This document shows positions 1 through 6,970 of a stretch of DNA of 56,371 nucleotides, one piece after another (within the stretch, counting starts at the first letter, position 1; each line of letters begins with the position of its first letter). The DNA is from JACZST01 sp964195155 (GTDB taxonomy: Bacteria > Actinomycetota > Acidimicrobiia > Spongiisociales > UBA5794), in contig CAXMOP010000007.1 of NCBI GenBank assembly GCA_964195155.1, positions 1 through 56,371 of the forward strand. The letters run 5' to 3'. Under the pieces are notes generated by a model. It did no database searches. It was not told the DNA's origin and saw nothing but the letters and a program-made list of their open reading frames with translations. The translations under genes and the position numbers were made by a program.

Positions 1-285
1 CGATGAAGAGGCGGCGAGTACCCCGAGGGCGATGGGCAGGTCGTAGGCCGAGCCGACCTTGGGCAGGTCGGCCGGCGACAGGTTCACCACGACCCGACGA
101 TTGGGGAAGGTGTGCCCGGATGAGGCGAAGGCAGCGCGCACTCGCTCCTTGGCCTCCCGTACCGCGGCGTCGGGCAGCCCGACGACGACGAACACCGGCT
201 TGCCCCCACCCCCGACGTGGGCTTCGACACGAACCGGGCGGGGCTCGACGCCGACGAGGGCGCTTGAAATGACGGTGGCGTTCAT
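1..285 (-). CDS. comM: ComM/YifB family Mg-chelatase-like AAA ATPase, N-terminal part
   Basis: Only the first 95 codons lie in the window; the gene runs off the left edge. The translation opens MNATVISSALVGVEPRPV and continues with VVVGLPDAAVREAKERVR, then VVVNLSPADLPKVGSAYDLP, which are hallmark blocks of the N-terminal S5-like domain of ComM/YifB. ComM is a helicase promoting branch migration in natural transformation; the Walker motifs would lie outside the window. The start ATG sits 6 nt after a TACGTT hexamer, suggesting a leaderless transcript. In actinobacteria comM normally follows yraN; here yraN is nearby but on the other strand. Confidence 0.88.
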   Translation of the reverse strand, partial: MNATVISSALVGVEPRPVRVEAHVGGGGKPVFVVVGLPDAAVREAKERVRAAFASSGHTFPNRRVVVNLSPADLPKVGSAYDLPIALGVLAASSS

Positions 286-291
286 GACCGC

Positions 292-297
292 AACGTA
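292..297 (-). promoter_or_regulatory. -10 box (TACGTT) for a leaderless comM start
   Basis: The hexamer TACGTT lies 6 nt before the comM ATG. That is the distance expected if transcription begins at the A of the start codon. No Shine-Dalgarno sequence is present. Confidence 0.5.
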
Positions 298-425
298 CGA
301 CGGGGGTATGACACGAATCCGGCGGGCCGGTTGGACCGTACTCGCCGCGCTCGCGGCACCGTCACTGCGACCCTCGTGCTTCGACCCCGTCACCGGAGGG
401 GCTCAATGGTCGACCCGGGATCAGC

Positions 426-1913
426 TCAACCGGGCCACCACCCGGTGTCGGGGAAGTTGGCGTACCAGGCGAACCAGAACGAGTGCCCACTCTGCAGGCG
501 CTCGAGCTCGGTGCCGTCGGCCAGCAAGAGCGTCTCTTCGCCTGCGTCCTCGACCACCGGCACCAACAAACTCCCGTCGTCGGGCCCGCCGTAGAAGCGA
601 GCGCCGCCATCGGTGGGAACCGCGACCACGTGCTGTCCGGCGATGGTGAACGCCTGTGCGCCGGCGTCGCCGAGAGCGTCCACCCCGACTGCGAGACGCT
701 CGCCGCCGAAGTCGAGGGTTGCCACGAGGTCCTTGTCGGCGAACGCGTCGGGCACTTCCTCTGTCGGCCACCACACGTCGGGTGATGCGTAGTACGCGGC
801 GTAGGCGTCTCCGGGCTCATAGCTGTAATTGGCACCACCGGTGATCTCGTTGCCGCCTCGCTCGGTCGACGAGGTGCGACCCGGGATGTCAAGGACCCTG
901 GTTTCGGGGTGCTCGACGATCCACTCTCCGTAGGTGGTGACCGTGATCGGGAATCGGTCGAGAACCGTGCCCTCGAGCTCGCCGGCGATCGCTTCGCCGG
1001 TGAGCTGGTTCCATAGCGTGTCGGTGTTGAGGTCGACCATCACCTTGTTGGAGTTCCACAACAGGCCCGAGCTCTGGAACACGAGGATGTCGTCGCCGAC
1101 CTCGCGGGAGAACAGGATCCCGGTGCGGCACAGGGTGCAGTTGGCCAGCGCAACCGGCTCGCCGCCCAGGGTGTCGTTGGCCATCTCGTGGTGGTCGAGG
1201 ATGCGATGCGGGTAGGCCCGCACCTCACCGTTGATCACCGCCCCAAAGGTCAGCTCTCCCGGAATCATCCAGCCGGCCTCTTCGACCGTGAGGGTCGGGG
1301 GGGCGTTGAGTTCGGGAATTCCACCGCGGCGGACGCCACCCCATTGAACCTGTGAAGCGAGGATCGGGTCTTCGATCTGGAAGATCAGCTCGGCGAAGGC
1401 GAGATCGGCCTGCGCGTACAGGGCGCTCTTCCATGCCACATAACTCTGATTTCCGCCGGCGGGCTCATACGGCAGCGGCTCCTCGCGGTGCAGCCACCGC
1501 CCGTATGTCGCGTAGAGCACCCGCGGATCTTCGGGAACCGGCTCGCCGGTGAGGGTGGCCAGGCTCTCGGCGATCGGAAAGATGGTCTCGCCCACCCCAT
1601 AAAAGGGCAGAACGTCGATCAAGTAGGGAACCCACGCCGTATCGCCGCTCTCCCCCATTGCCATGGCAAGCTCGGCCACGGTCACGGTGGTCGGATTGGC
1701 GATCGTCGCCTTGGCCTGCTCCCAGATCGCCTCGCCAGCGGCGGCCTCGGCCGGCGTGGGTGCAACCGTCGTCGTGGTCGTTTCGACCACGGTCGTCGTC
1801 GTTGCGGCTTCTGTGGCGAGGGAATCGTCGCCTTGGCCCACGACGACGATCACCACGACAAGGGCGGCAGCAAGGAAGAATCCGACGACATAGATAGCGG
1901 GGAGAGGTCTCAT
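426..1913 (-). CDS. DUF3179 domain-containing secreted/anchored protein
   Basis: A 495-residue protein. Residues about 7-27 form one hydrophobic segment (uncleaved anchor or signal peptide), followed by a Thr/Val-rich linker. The C-terminal half carries DUF3179 hallmarks: a CTLCRTGILF block, then QSSGLLWNSNKVMVD and LWNQLTGEAI, ending in HSFWFAWYANFPDTGWWPG. DUF3179 proteins are exported and have no established reaction; the conserved CxxC suggests metal or redox chemistry, which is inference. The middle region (about 60-210) has no domain I recognise. Upstream of the enoyl-CoA hydratase gene on the same strand with a 37-nt gap, so it may be co-transcribed. Confidence 0.85.
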   Translation of the reverse strand: MRPLPAIYVVGFFLAAALVVVIVVVGQGDDSLATEAATTTTVVETTTTTVAPTPAEAAAGEAIWEQAKATIANPTTVTVAELAMAMGESGDTAWVPYLIDVLPFYGVGETIFPIAESLATLTGEPVPEDPRVLYATYGRWLHREEPLPYEPAGGNQSYVAWKSALYAQADLAFAELIFQIEDPILASQVQWGGVRRGGIPELNAPPTLTVEEAGWMIPGELTFGAVINGEVRAYPHRILDHHEMANDTLGGEPVALANCTLCRTGILFSREVGDDILVFQSSGLLWNSNKVMVDLNTDTLWNQLTGEAIAGELEGTVLDRFPITVTTYGEWIVEHPETRVLDIPGRTSSTERGGNEITGGANYSYEPGDAYAAYYASPDVWWPTEEVPDAFADKDLVATLDFGGERLAVGVDALGDAGAQAFTIAGQHVVAVPTDGGARFYGGPDDGSLLVPVVEDAGEETLLLADGTELERLQSGHSFWFAWYANFPDTGWWPG

Positions 1914-1950
1914 CTCGGTAAGAACCGCGCAAGGCTGGGGGAAGTTCCCG

Positions 1951-2727
1951 CTACCGGCCCTTGAAGTGAGGCGGGCGGTCCTCGAAAAAGGATTCGGCGC
2001 CCTCGATGACGTCGTCGGATCCGAGCAGCACCGCCTGTGCCTGCTCCTCGAACGCCAGAGTCTGTTCGAAGGTCATCGAAGTGGAACGATCGAGCGCCAC
2101 CTTGACGAACCGTTGAGCGAGGGGGGCGCCCGCGGCGAGCTCATCGGCCATCTCTGCGGCGGTCGCTTCGAGCGCATCTGGCTCGACGACCCGACTGATG
2201 AGGCCGATCGCGGCGGCCTCCTCAGCACCCACCATTCGCCCCGTCAGCGCCAGCTCCTTGGCCTTGGCCATGCCGACGAGCCGGGGCAGCAGCCACGAGC
2301 CGCCGAAGTCGATGGTCAACCCGCGCTTGACGAAAATCTCCGAAAACCGCGCTCGGGTCGTGGCGACGACGAGGTCGCATCCGATCGCCAGGTTCATACC
2401 CGCCCCGACCGCAACGCCATCGACCGCAGCGACGGTTGGCTTGGAGAGCCGGTGCATCGCCAGTGCCGCACGATTCGCGCGCTGCATCCGTGCGGTGTTG
2501 TCGGCGGCAGAGGTCGATCGCACTCGATCTCCGCCAAGATCGGCGCCCGCACAGAAATCCTCGCCATCGCCGGTGACGACCATGACGCGCTGCTCCGACG
2601 CCTCGAAGGCACCCGCGGCATCGGAGATCTCGTCCCAGCCCACGTCGGGAACCGCGTTCTTCTTTCCCGGTGCGCTCAGGATGAGCCAGCGCACCGCGCT
2701 GCGGTCTTCGATCTCGACGAAGGACAT
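1951..2727 (-). CDS. Enoyl-CoA hydratase/isomerase family protein (crotonase fold)
   Basis: 258 residues, full length for the family. The crotonase blocks are visible: FCAGADLGGDRV (first oxyanion-hole segment), VAAVDGVAVGAGMNLAIGCD (second), then FSEIFVKRGLTIDFGGSWLL, which is typical of acyl-CoA hydratases related to PaaG/EchA. It probably hydrates or isomerises 2-enoyl-CoA in cytosolic fatty-acid or aromatic degradation; substrate unknown. The start codon lies 7 nt after TAGCTT, and the heptamer array at 2740-2765 sits directly upstream. Divergent from yraN. Confidence 0.87.
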   Translation of the reverse strand: MSFVEIEDRSAVRWLILSAPGKKNAVPDVGWDEISDAAGAFEASEQRVMVVTGDGEDFCAGADLGGDRVRSTSAADNTARMQRANRAALAMHRLSKPTVAAVDGVAVGAGMNLAIGCDLVVATTRARFSEIFVKRGLTIDFGGSWLLPRLVGMAKAKELALTGRMVGAEEAAAIGLISRVVEPDALEATAAEMADELAAGAPLAQRFVKVALDRSTSMTFEQTLAFEEQAQAVLLGSDDVIEGAESFFEDRPPHFKGR

Positions 2728-2734
2728 GGGCCGG

Positions 2735-2740
2735 AAGCTA
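2735..2740 (-). promoter_or_regulatory. -10 box (TAGCTT) for a leaderless enoyl-CoA hydratase start
   Basis: TAGCTT is followed by 7 nt and then the ATG. The heptamer array abuts the box upstream, so the repeat occupies the -35 region. Confidence 0.5.
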
Positions 2741-2765
2741 CAAGTCGCAAGTCACAAGTCGCAAG
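2740..2765. repeat. Tandem heptamer array, locus 1 (AAGTCGC / AAGTCAC)
   Basis: Three consecutive heptamers AAGTCGC, AAGTCAC, AAGTCGC and a partial fourth lie in the divergent intergenic region between the enoyl-CoA hydratase gene and yraN. The unit matches arrays at 5624, 44214 and 46740 after allowing one or two base changes per unit. There is no inverted partner at this locus. Confidence 0.75.
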
Positions 2766-2797
2766 ATCATGTCACGGCTGATCTGCATCATGTGGTG

Positions 2798-3133
2798 ATG
2801 GCTACCCGCCGCATGACCATCGGTCGGATTGGGGAGGACATCACTGCGGGATTCCTCGAGCGCCGCGGCGCAGTGATCGTCGAGCGAAATGTCCGGGTGG
2901 GCCGTGGTGAGATCGACTTGCTGATCGAGCTCGGCGGTGAACGGATCGCGGTCGAGGTCAAGACGGGAACTTCAGCGTCGGCCCGACCCGAAGAGAACTT
3001 CGGCGACGACAAGGAACGGCGGGTGCGTCGCGCCGCAAACGATCTCACTCCCCCGGTGTGGCGGGTCGATCTGGTCACGGTGGTGCTCACCGGACGCGGG
3101 GCAACGGTCCGCTGGGTTCCGGACGTTTCCTAG
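2798..3133 (+). CDS. yraN: YraN / UPF0102 family endonuclease-fold protein
   Basis: 111 residues from the ATG at 2798. The family signature is present: GRIGEDITAGFLERRG, then VERNVRVGRGEIDLLIELGG and IAVEVKTG, matching the GE, N-R, GEIDL and VEVK blocks of the restriction-endonuclease-like UPF0102 fold. The cellular role is unproven, with a suggested link to Holliday-junction or repair functions. A longer frame exists upstream, but it runs antisense through the enoyl-CoA hydratase gene, so the short start is preferred. Its stop shares the tetranucleotide CTAG (3130-3133) with the stop of the convergent small gene. Confidence 0.85.
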   Translation: MATRRMTIGRIGEDITAGFLERRGAVIVERNVRVGRGEIDLLIELGGERIAVEVKTGTSASARPEENFGDDKERRVRRAANDLTPPVWRVDLVTVVLTGRGATVRWVPDVS

Positions 3134-3321
3134 CCGCGCCGCCGCAGCTCCTTGTACCAGCAACCCCGATGCCAGTGCCGGCGCAGATCCGGAGCGTCTT
3201 CTGGAACGACGACGACGTGACCGACGCCCGCTTCGATCGCCTGCTCGCAGAAGGGGCAGACGTACGCCTTCCTGGCCTGGTATGGCTGGACCGGGTGGAC
3301 GACCTCGGGGCCGAAAGTCAT
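3130..3321 (-). CDS. Conserved actinobacterial small Cys/His protein (often mislabelled ATP/GTP-binding protein)
   Basis: 63 residues. It contains VCPFCEQAIEAGVGHVVVVP and then DLRRHWHRGCWYKELRRRG. The CxxC plus H-x-H-x-x-C arrangement suggests one bound zinc, which is inference. I recognise the pattern YxxKxAFVCPFC ... APDLRRHWHRGCW from a widespread actinobacterial family of unknown function. Its ATG overlaps the TGA of the 36-residue membrane peptide upstream (ATGA), so the two are translationally coupled. Confidence 0.75.
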   Translation of the reverse strand: MTFGPEVVHPVQPYQARKAYVCPFCEQAIEAGVGHVVVVPEDAPDLRRHWHRGCWYKELRRRG

Positions 3322-3428
3322 CCCAGCAATGCCCACGCCACGACTCCTGCGGTGATGATCCCGAACACCACCACGAGAGCGATGTCCAGCGCCGATCGTT
3401 CCTGGTTGCGGAAAGGATTGAACCCCAT
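3318..3428 (-). CDS. 36-residue single-pass membrane peptide (MGFNPFR family)
   Basis: The translation is MGFNPFRNQERSALDIALVV followed by VFGIITAGVVAWALLG. One transmembrane helix spans about residues 14-35 after a short basic N-terminus. The MGFNPFR opening is a conserved start of tiny actinobacterial membrane proteins that sit beside the Cys/His gene found downstream here. Its stop overlaps that gene's start. The ATG lies 6 nt after TACCTT with only pyrimidines between, so the transcript is probably leaderless. Function unknown. Confidence 0.72.
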   Translation of the reverse strand: MGFNPFRNQERSALDIALVVVFGIITAGVVAWALLG

Positions 3429-3434
3429 GGAGAG

Positions 3435-3440
3435 AAGGTA
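3435..3440 (-). promoter_or_regulatory. -10 box (TACCTT) for the leaderless MGFNPFR peptide start
   Basis: TACCTT, then 6 nt, then ATG. No ribosome binding site is present. Confidence 0.5.
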
Positions 3441-3501
3441 GCGGAAGGGTTCGGGTAGCCCGGGGGCTCGTTCTGTGGGCCCGCAGCGTCATATACCAGC
3501 T

Positions 3502-3520
3502 TGCGAACCCTGGGTTCGCA
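3502..3520. terminator. Compact palindrome after the DUF2469 gene
   Basis: TGCGAACCC and GGGTTCGCA form a near-perfect inverted repeat around a single base, immediately downstream of the DUF2469 stop. It could be a transcription-end hairpin, but no T-run follows on the minus strand. A protein-binding palindrome is equally possible. Confidence 0.35.
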
Positions 3521-3524
3521 GGAG

Positions 3525-3824
3525 TCAGGTGATCTCGGAGGGGACGTCGACCTCTTCGATGTTGACGTCGCGGAACGTCGTCACTCTGACGCGCTTGACG
3601 AACCGGGCCGGCCGATACATGTCCCACACCCAGGCGTCCTCGAGCTCCAGCTCGAAGTACAGGGCACCGTTGAGGGTCTTGGTCTTCATCTCGACCTCGT
3701 TCGCCAGGTAGAAGCGGCGCTCGGTCTCGACGACATATCGGAACATGGGGAGTACGTCGCGGTACTCGCGGTAGATCTGTAGCTCGACGTCGGTTTCGAA
3801 CCGTTCTAGGTCCTCGTCACCCAT
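3525..3824 (-). CDS. DUF2469 family protein
   Basis: 99 residues. It is an almost textbook DUF2469 sequence: LQIYREYRDVLPMFRYVVET, then ERRFYLANEVEM and DAWVWDMYRPARFVKRVRV followed by TFRDVNIEEV. The family is confined to actinobacteria, usually next to rnhB, and has no assigned function. A GGGAGG Shine-Dalgarno lies about 10 nt before the ATG, unlike the leaderless genes nearby. No rnhB lies between this gene and lepB here. Confidence 0.9.
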   Translation of the reverse strand: MGDEDLERFETDVELQIYREYRDVLPMFRYVVETERRFYLANEVEMKTKTLNGALYFELELEDAWVWDMYRPARFVKRVRVTTFRDVNIEEVDVPSEIT

Positions 3825-3887
3825 CCGGCGATGCCTCCCATGCCGCTGCGTTTGCGATCCTACCGGGCGAAGGCACGTTAACGGGGC

Positions 3888-4553
3888 TCACAGCGTCCCC
3901 CATCGATCGGCAGGCCACATGATCACGAAGGCCTTTCCGACGATGGTGTCGATCGGGACGGTACCGAAGAAACGGCTGTCCTGGCTCGAGTTGCGATTAT
4001 CTCCCATGACGAACATCTGGCCTTCGGCTACGAACAGGGCATCCATATCTGGCATGTTGGTCCCGGGTTTGAGGTATGGCTCGTCGATGCGAACGCCGTC
4101 GATGTACACCCCGTTGTCGTTGACAGCGACGGTCTCCCCCGGCAATGCGATGACGCGCTTGATGAACTCCGAGCGCGGGACGGCCAGGCCGATGGCCTCG
4201 CCGACATTCCGCTGCACGGACTCGAAGAGGTTCTCGGTCTCCGGCTCGGAGAGCCTGGGATCGTCAAAGACGACGATGTCACCGTGCGCCAGGTCGCCGA
4301 ATTGATAGGCGAGCTTGTTGACCATCACCCGGTCGTTGACCTGCAGTGTGTTCTCCATCGACGAGGACGGGATATAGAACGCCTGGATCAGGAAGGTCTT
4401 GATCACCACGGCCACGACCAGCGCGGCCAATATCAGCAGCGGCAGCTCCGCCCAGAACGGGAGCAGGTGCCTCTTCTTCCTCCGCTCCTCAGGCGTTGGC
4501 AGGTCGCCGCCCGGTGGCAGCGGCGCGGTCTCTTCGGTGGGCGGGCCGGTCAC
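3888..4553 (-). CDS. lepB: Signal peptidase I
   Basis: 221 residues from the GTG at 4553; the longer in-frame extension would overlap the glycosylase gene and is rejected. After a Pro-rich cytosolic N-terminus, residues about 35-58 form the membrane anchor, followed by the catalytic serine block IPSSSMENTLQVNDRVMVNK, the general-base lysine in FIKRVIALPGETVAV, and the box E motif FVMGDNRNSSQDSRFFG. It removes signal peptides from exported proteins at the outer face of the membrane. It follows the glycosylase and rplS on the same strand, retaining the usual rplS-lepB neighbourhood. Confidence 0.95.
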   Translation of the reverse strand: MTGPPTEETAPLPPGGDLPTPEERRKKRHLLPFWAELPLLILAALVVAVVIKTFLIQAFYIPSSSMENTLQVNDRVMVNKLAYQFGDLAHGDIVVFDDPRLSEPETENLFESVQRNVGEAIGLAVPRSEFIKRVIALPGETVAVNDNGVYIDGVRIDEPYLKPGTNMPDMDALFVAEGQMFVMGDNRNSSQDSRFFGTVPIDTIVGKAFVIMWPADRWGTL

Positions 4554-4563
4554 TGCGGGCACC

Positions 4564-5229
4564 CTACAGGCGGGTGGCGGGAACCGGATTCCCGCCCAGA
4601 TAGTCGTGCCACAGCATGCGAGCCGCAACCGCCCGGTACGGTCGCCAACGTTCGGCGATGGCGTCTGCGGTTTCGCGGTCGGGAACGTCCGGCAGGTCGA
4701 GCACTTTCGCCATCGATACCTGGAGCGCTCGATCACCGGGCGGCCACGCGTCCGGCCGACCGAGGACGAACAGCAGGTAGCAGCTCGCCGTCCACGGGCC
4801 AACCCCTCGGATCGCTTCCAGTTCCTCCATCACCTCGTTGTCGGCCACGGAATCGAGGTGCTGGAGGTCGATCGTTCCTTCGAGCATCCCCCGAGCAAGG
4901 TCCGTCGCGTAGCCGGCCTTCTGACGGGAGAATCCGATCCCTCGCAGATCGGCGTCGTCGAGAGTGAGGAACGACGACGGATCGATCTCACCGATTGCGG
5001 CTTCGAGCCTCCCGTATGCCGCTTCGGCCGAGGCCAGCGAGACCTGCTGTTCGAGGATGAACCGAATCATGGTGGCGAAGCCGGGGGCACGACCCCAGAT
5101 CGGTGGCGGCCCGTTGCGCGCAATGAGTGCGGCGAGGGCCGGGTCAATGGACGAGAGGTGGGCGACCCCTGCGGACAGGCTCGAAGCGTCGACGACGGGT
5201 ACCGGTACGCCTACCGGTTCGCCGGTCAG
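4564..5229 (-). CDS. DNA-3-methyladenine glycosylase II-like HhH-GPD glycosylase (AlkA type), probable CTG start
   Basis: The first ATG in frame (5070) cuts off conserved sequence: family similarity continues upstream as SSIDPALAALIARNGPPPIW and GRAPGFAT, leading into MIRFILEQQVSLASA. No ATG, GTG or TTG exists upstream in this frame. A CTG at 5229 overlaps the rplS stop (CTGA) and has AAGGAG 9 nt upstream, so I propose it as the start (221 residues). The helix-hairpin-helix is ELEAIRGVGPWTASCYLL, and the catalytic Asp is in AWPPGDRALQ. It would excise alkylated bases in repair. Confidence 0.8.
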   Translation of the reverse strand: MTGEPVGVPVPVVDASSLSAGVAHLSSIDPALAALIARNGPPPIWGRAPGFATMIRFILEQQVSLASAEAAYGRLEAAIGEIDPSSFLTLDDADLRGIGFSRQKAGYATDLARGMLEGTIDLQHLDSVADNEVMEELEAIRGVGPWTASCYLLFVLGRPDAWPPGDRALQVSMAKVLDLPDVPDRETADAIAERWRPYRAVAARMLWHDYLGGNPVPATRL

Positions 5230-5570
5230 TCGCGCTTCTCCTTGATGCGGGTGGCTTTGCCGACCCGGTCGCGGAGGTAGTAGAGCTTGGCCCGGCGGAC
5301 GTCGCCGCGACGGGCGACCTCGATGTGGTCGATGACCGGGGCGTGCAGCGGAAAAATGCGCTCCACTCCTACTCCGAAACTGATCTTGCGAACGGTGAAG
5401 GTCTCGCGTACACCCCCGCCCCTTCGAGCGATCACGACGCCCTCGAAGGCCTGGGTTCGTTCCCGCCCGCCTTCGGCGACGCGTACATGCACACGCACGG
5501 TATCCCCGGGGCCAAAATCCGGGATGTCGTCGCGCAGCTGCGCGGCCTCGATGTCATCGAGCGTGTTCAC
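5226..5570 (-). CDS. rplS: 50S ribosomal protein bL19
   Basis: 114 residues from a GTG at 5570 with GGAGG 6 nt upstream; the longer frame reading through the repeat upstream is rejected. Conserved blocks are PDFGPGDTVRVHVRVAEGGR, ERTQAFEGVVIARRGGGVRE, TFTVRKISFGVGVERIFPLH and the C-terminal KLYYLRDRVGKATRIKEKRD. It lies at the interface of the ribosomal subunits. It follows trmD as in most bacteria, but a strong hairpin-forming repeat (5624-5700) occupies the spacer. The stop overlaps the presumed CTG start of the glycosylase. Confidence 0.95.
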   Translation of the reverse strand: MNTLDDIEAAQLRDDIPDFGPGDTVRVHVRVAEGGRERTQAFEGVVIARRGGGVRETFTVRKISFGVGVERIFPLHAPVIDHIEVARRGDVRRAKLYYLRDRVGKATRIKEKRD

Positions 5571-5623
5571 GGGATCCTCCACGAGGGGGAAGCGAACCGG
5601 GATGGTAGCGGAAGGAGCCGAGT

Positions 5624-5700
5624 AGTCGCGAGTCACGAGTCGCGAGTCGCGAGCCCGATTCCCGTTCACCTCGCGACTCGCGACTCGCGACTCGTGACTC
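5624..5700. repeat. Heptamer array with perfect 24-bp inverted partner, locus 2
   Basis: The left arm (5630-5653) is built of GAGTCAC, GAGTCGC, GAGTCGC units. The right arm (5677-5700) is its exact reverse complement over 24 bp, and further units extend both sides. The array starts at the trmD stop codon (TGA is the beginning of TGAGTCAC) and ends about 50 nt before the rplS start. Transcribed, it would form a very stable stem in the trmD-rplS spacer. Confidence 0.85.
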
Positions 5701-6361
5701 ATTCCAGTAGGTCCGGTCGGCGTTGTCTGGTTCGTTTCAGGCGCTGTTGTTGGCGCCACTCCTCCACCTTGCCGTGGTCGCCGGAGAGCAGCACCTCGGG
5801 CACCTGCCAGCCACGGAAATCTGCCGGACGGGTGTACTGCGGCTCCTCGAGCAGACCGTTGCGGAAGCTCTCCGACTCCAGCGAGTCGGGGTTGCCGACG
5901 ACGCCGGGGAGGAGCCGGGTCACCCCCTCGATGATCGCCATCGCACCGATCTCCCCGCCGAGCAGCACATAGTCCCCGAGCGAAGCCTCCTCGTCGACGA
6001 GGTGCCCGGCGACCCGCTCGTCCACGCCTTCGTAGCGCCCACACACGAGGGTGAGCTCGTCGAGGGTGGCCCACCGGTCAAGGGTCTCCTGGGTCAGCGG
6101 GCGGCCCGCCGGCGTCAGCAACACGCGATGGCTCTCCCCGAGCGGCTCGAGCGCCGCGGCGAGGGGCTCAACCATCATCACCATGCCTGCACCGCCCCCG
6201 AATGGTGCGTCGTCGATCTGGCGGTGGACGCCTTTTCCGTGGTCGCGCAGATCGTGGAGCACGACCTCCACCGTCCCATCGTCGAGCGCCTTGCCGACCA
6301 GGCTGATCTCGAGTGGCGAACCAAAGAACTCAGGGAAAATCGTGACCACGTTGATGCGCAT
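5699..6361 (-). CDS. trmD: tRNA (guanine-N1)-methyltransferase
   Basis: 220 residues. SPOUT-fold TrmD motifs are complete: MRINVVTIFPEFF, HRQIDDAPFGGGAGMVMMVE, LTLVCGRYEGVDERV and SLGDYVLLGGEIGAMAIIEG. It methylates G37 of tRNAs reading CNN/CGG codons to prevent +1 frameshifting. It normally follows rimM in the ffh-rpsP-khpA-rimM-trmD-rplS operon; here rimM is 20.6 kb away on the same strand, and tetR ends 2 bp upstream of trmD. The last codon is followed directly by the heptamer repeat. Confidence 0.95.
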   Translation of the reverse strand: MRINVVTIFPEFFGSPLEISLVGKALDDGTVEVVLHDLRDHGKGVHRQIDDAPFGGGAGMVMMVEPLAAALEPLGESHRVLLTPAGRPLTQETLDRWATLDELTLVCGRYEGVDERVAGHLVDEEASLGDYVLLGGEIGAMAIIEGVTRLLPGVVGNPDSLESESFRNGLLEEPQYTRPADFRGWQVPEVLLSGDHGKVEEWRQQQRLKRTRQRRPDLLE

Positions 6362-6363
6362 GG

Positions 6364-6957
6364 CTATGAGGGTGAGGACAGACCGTTGACGAGGAAAGAA
6401 GCCGTCGCCTCGGCAACCGAGTGCACCTGCTGCTTCGGGTCCTCGAAGCTCATCAGCACCCGGCCGCCGGTCATCATGGTCTCCTGCATGAGCCGTCCGA
6501 CGAGCGCGGGCTCGAGCTCGGCGAAAACCCCTTCGCCGAGACCGGCTCGATAGATCGCGGTGAACTCGGTGGAGAGGCCGCGGTGGGTGGCGGCAATCGC
6601 CGCCTGGGCCCCAAGCGACAACCGCGGGGTTTCGGTGTGGAGGATGATTCCGAGCTGGTCGGTGCCGATGAACTCGACGAATCTCGTGGTGAGCTCGCGG
6701 AGCCGCACATCGGGCGGGAGCTCCGGATCGACCGAAGCCACGATCTCGTCGATCAACGCGGGAAGGTCGCGCTCGACGAGCTGGACGAGCAGGTCCTCCT
6801 TGGACGCGAAGTGCTCGTAAAAGGTGGTTCGCCCGATGTCGGCTTCGGCGGCGATGTCGGCATGGGAGGTCCTGGCGTATCCAATATCAGCGAAGATGGA
6901 CTTGGCAGCGTCGAGGAGCGTGTTCCTCGTTTGGAGAGACCGTTCCGCTGAACCCAT
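6364..6957 (-). CDS. TetR family transcriptional regulator
   Basis: 197 residues from the ATG at 6957. The N-terminal helix-turn-helix is clear: TLLDAAKSIFADIGYARTSH, then ADIAAEADIGRTTFYEHFAS and KEDLLVQLVE. The C-terminal ligand domain is generic, so the inducer is unknown. It follows cofH by 10 bp and precedes trmD by 2 bp on the same strand. TAATCT lies 7 nt before the ATG, allowing leaderless expression separate from cofGH. A role in controlling the F420 genes or the MFS exporter is inference from position. Confidence 0.85.
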   Translation of the reverse strand: MGSAERSLQTRNTLLDAAKSIFADIGYARTSHADIAAEADIGRTTFYEHFASKEDLLVQLVERDLPALIDEIVASVDPELPPDVRLRELTTRFVEFIGTDQLGIILHTETPRLSLGAQAAIAATHRGLSTEFTAIYRAGLGEGVFAELEPALVGRLMQETMMTGGRVLMSFEDPKQQVHSVAEATASFLVNGLSSPS

Positions 6958-6964
6958 AAAGGGG

Positions 6965-6970
6965 AGATTA
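6965..6970 (-). promoter_or_regulatory. -10 box (TAATCT) for a leaderless tetR start
   Basis: TAATCT, 7 nt, then ATG. It overlaps the stop codon of cofH, so the regulator can be transcribed alone. Confidence 0.45.

Noticed and set aside
2198..2797. Longer N-terminus for YraN
   Set aside because: The extension is antisense to the enoyl-CoA hydratase gene, and the YraN family begins at the ATG at 2798.
5624..5700. CRISPR-like array
   Set aside because: Repeat units are only 7-8 bp, have no spacers of constant length, and no cas genes are nearby.
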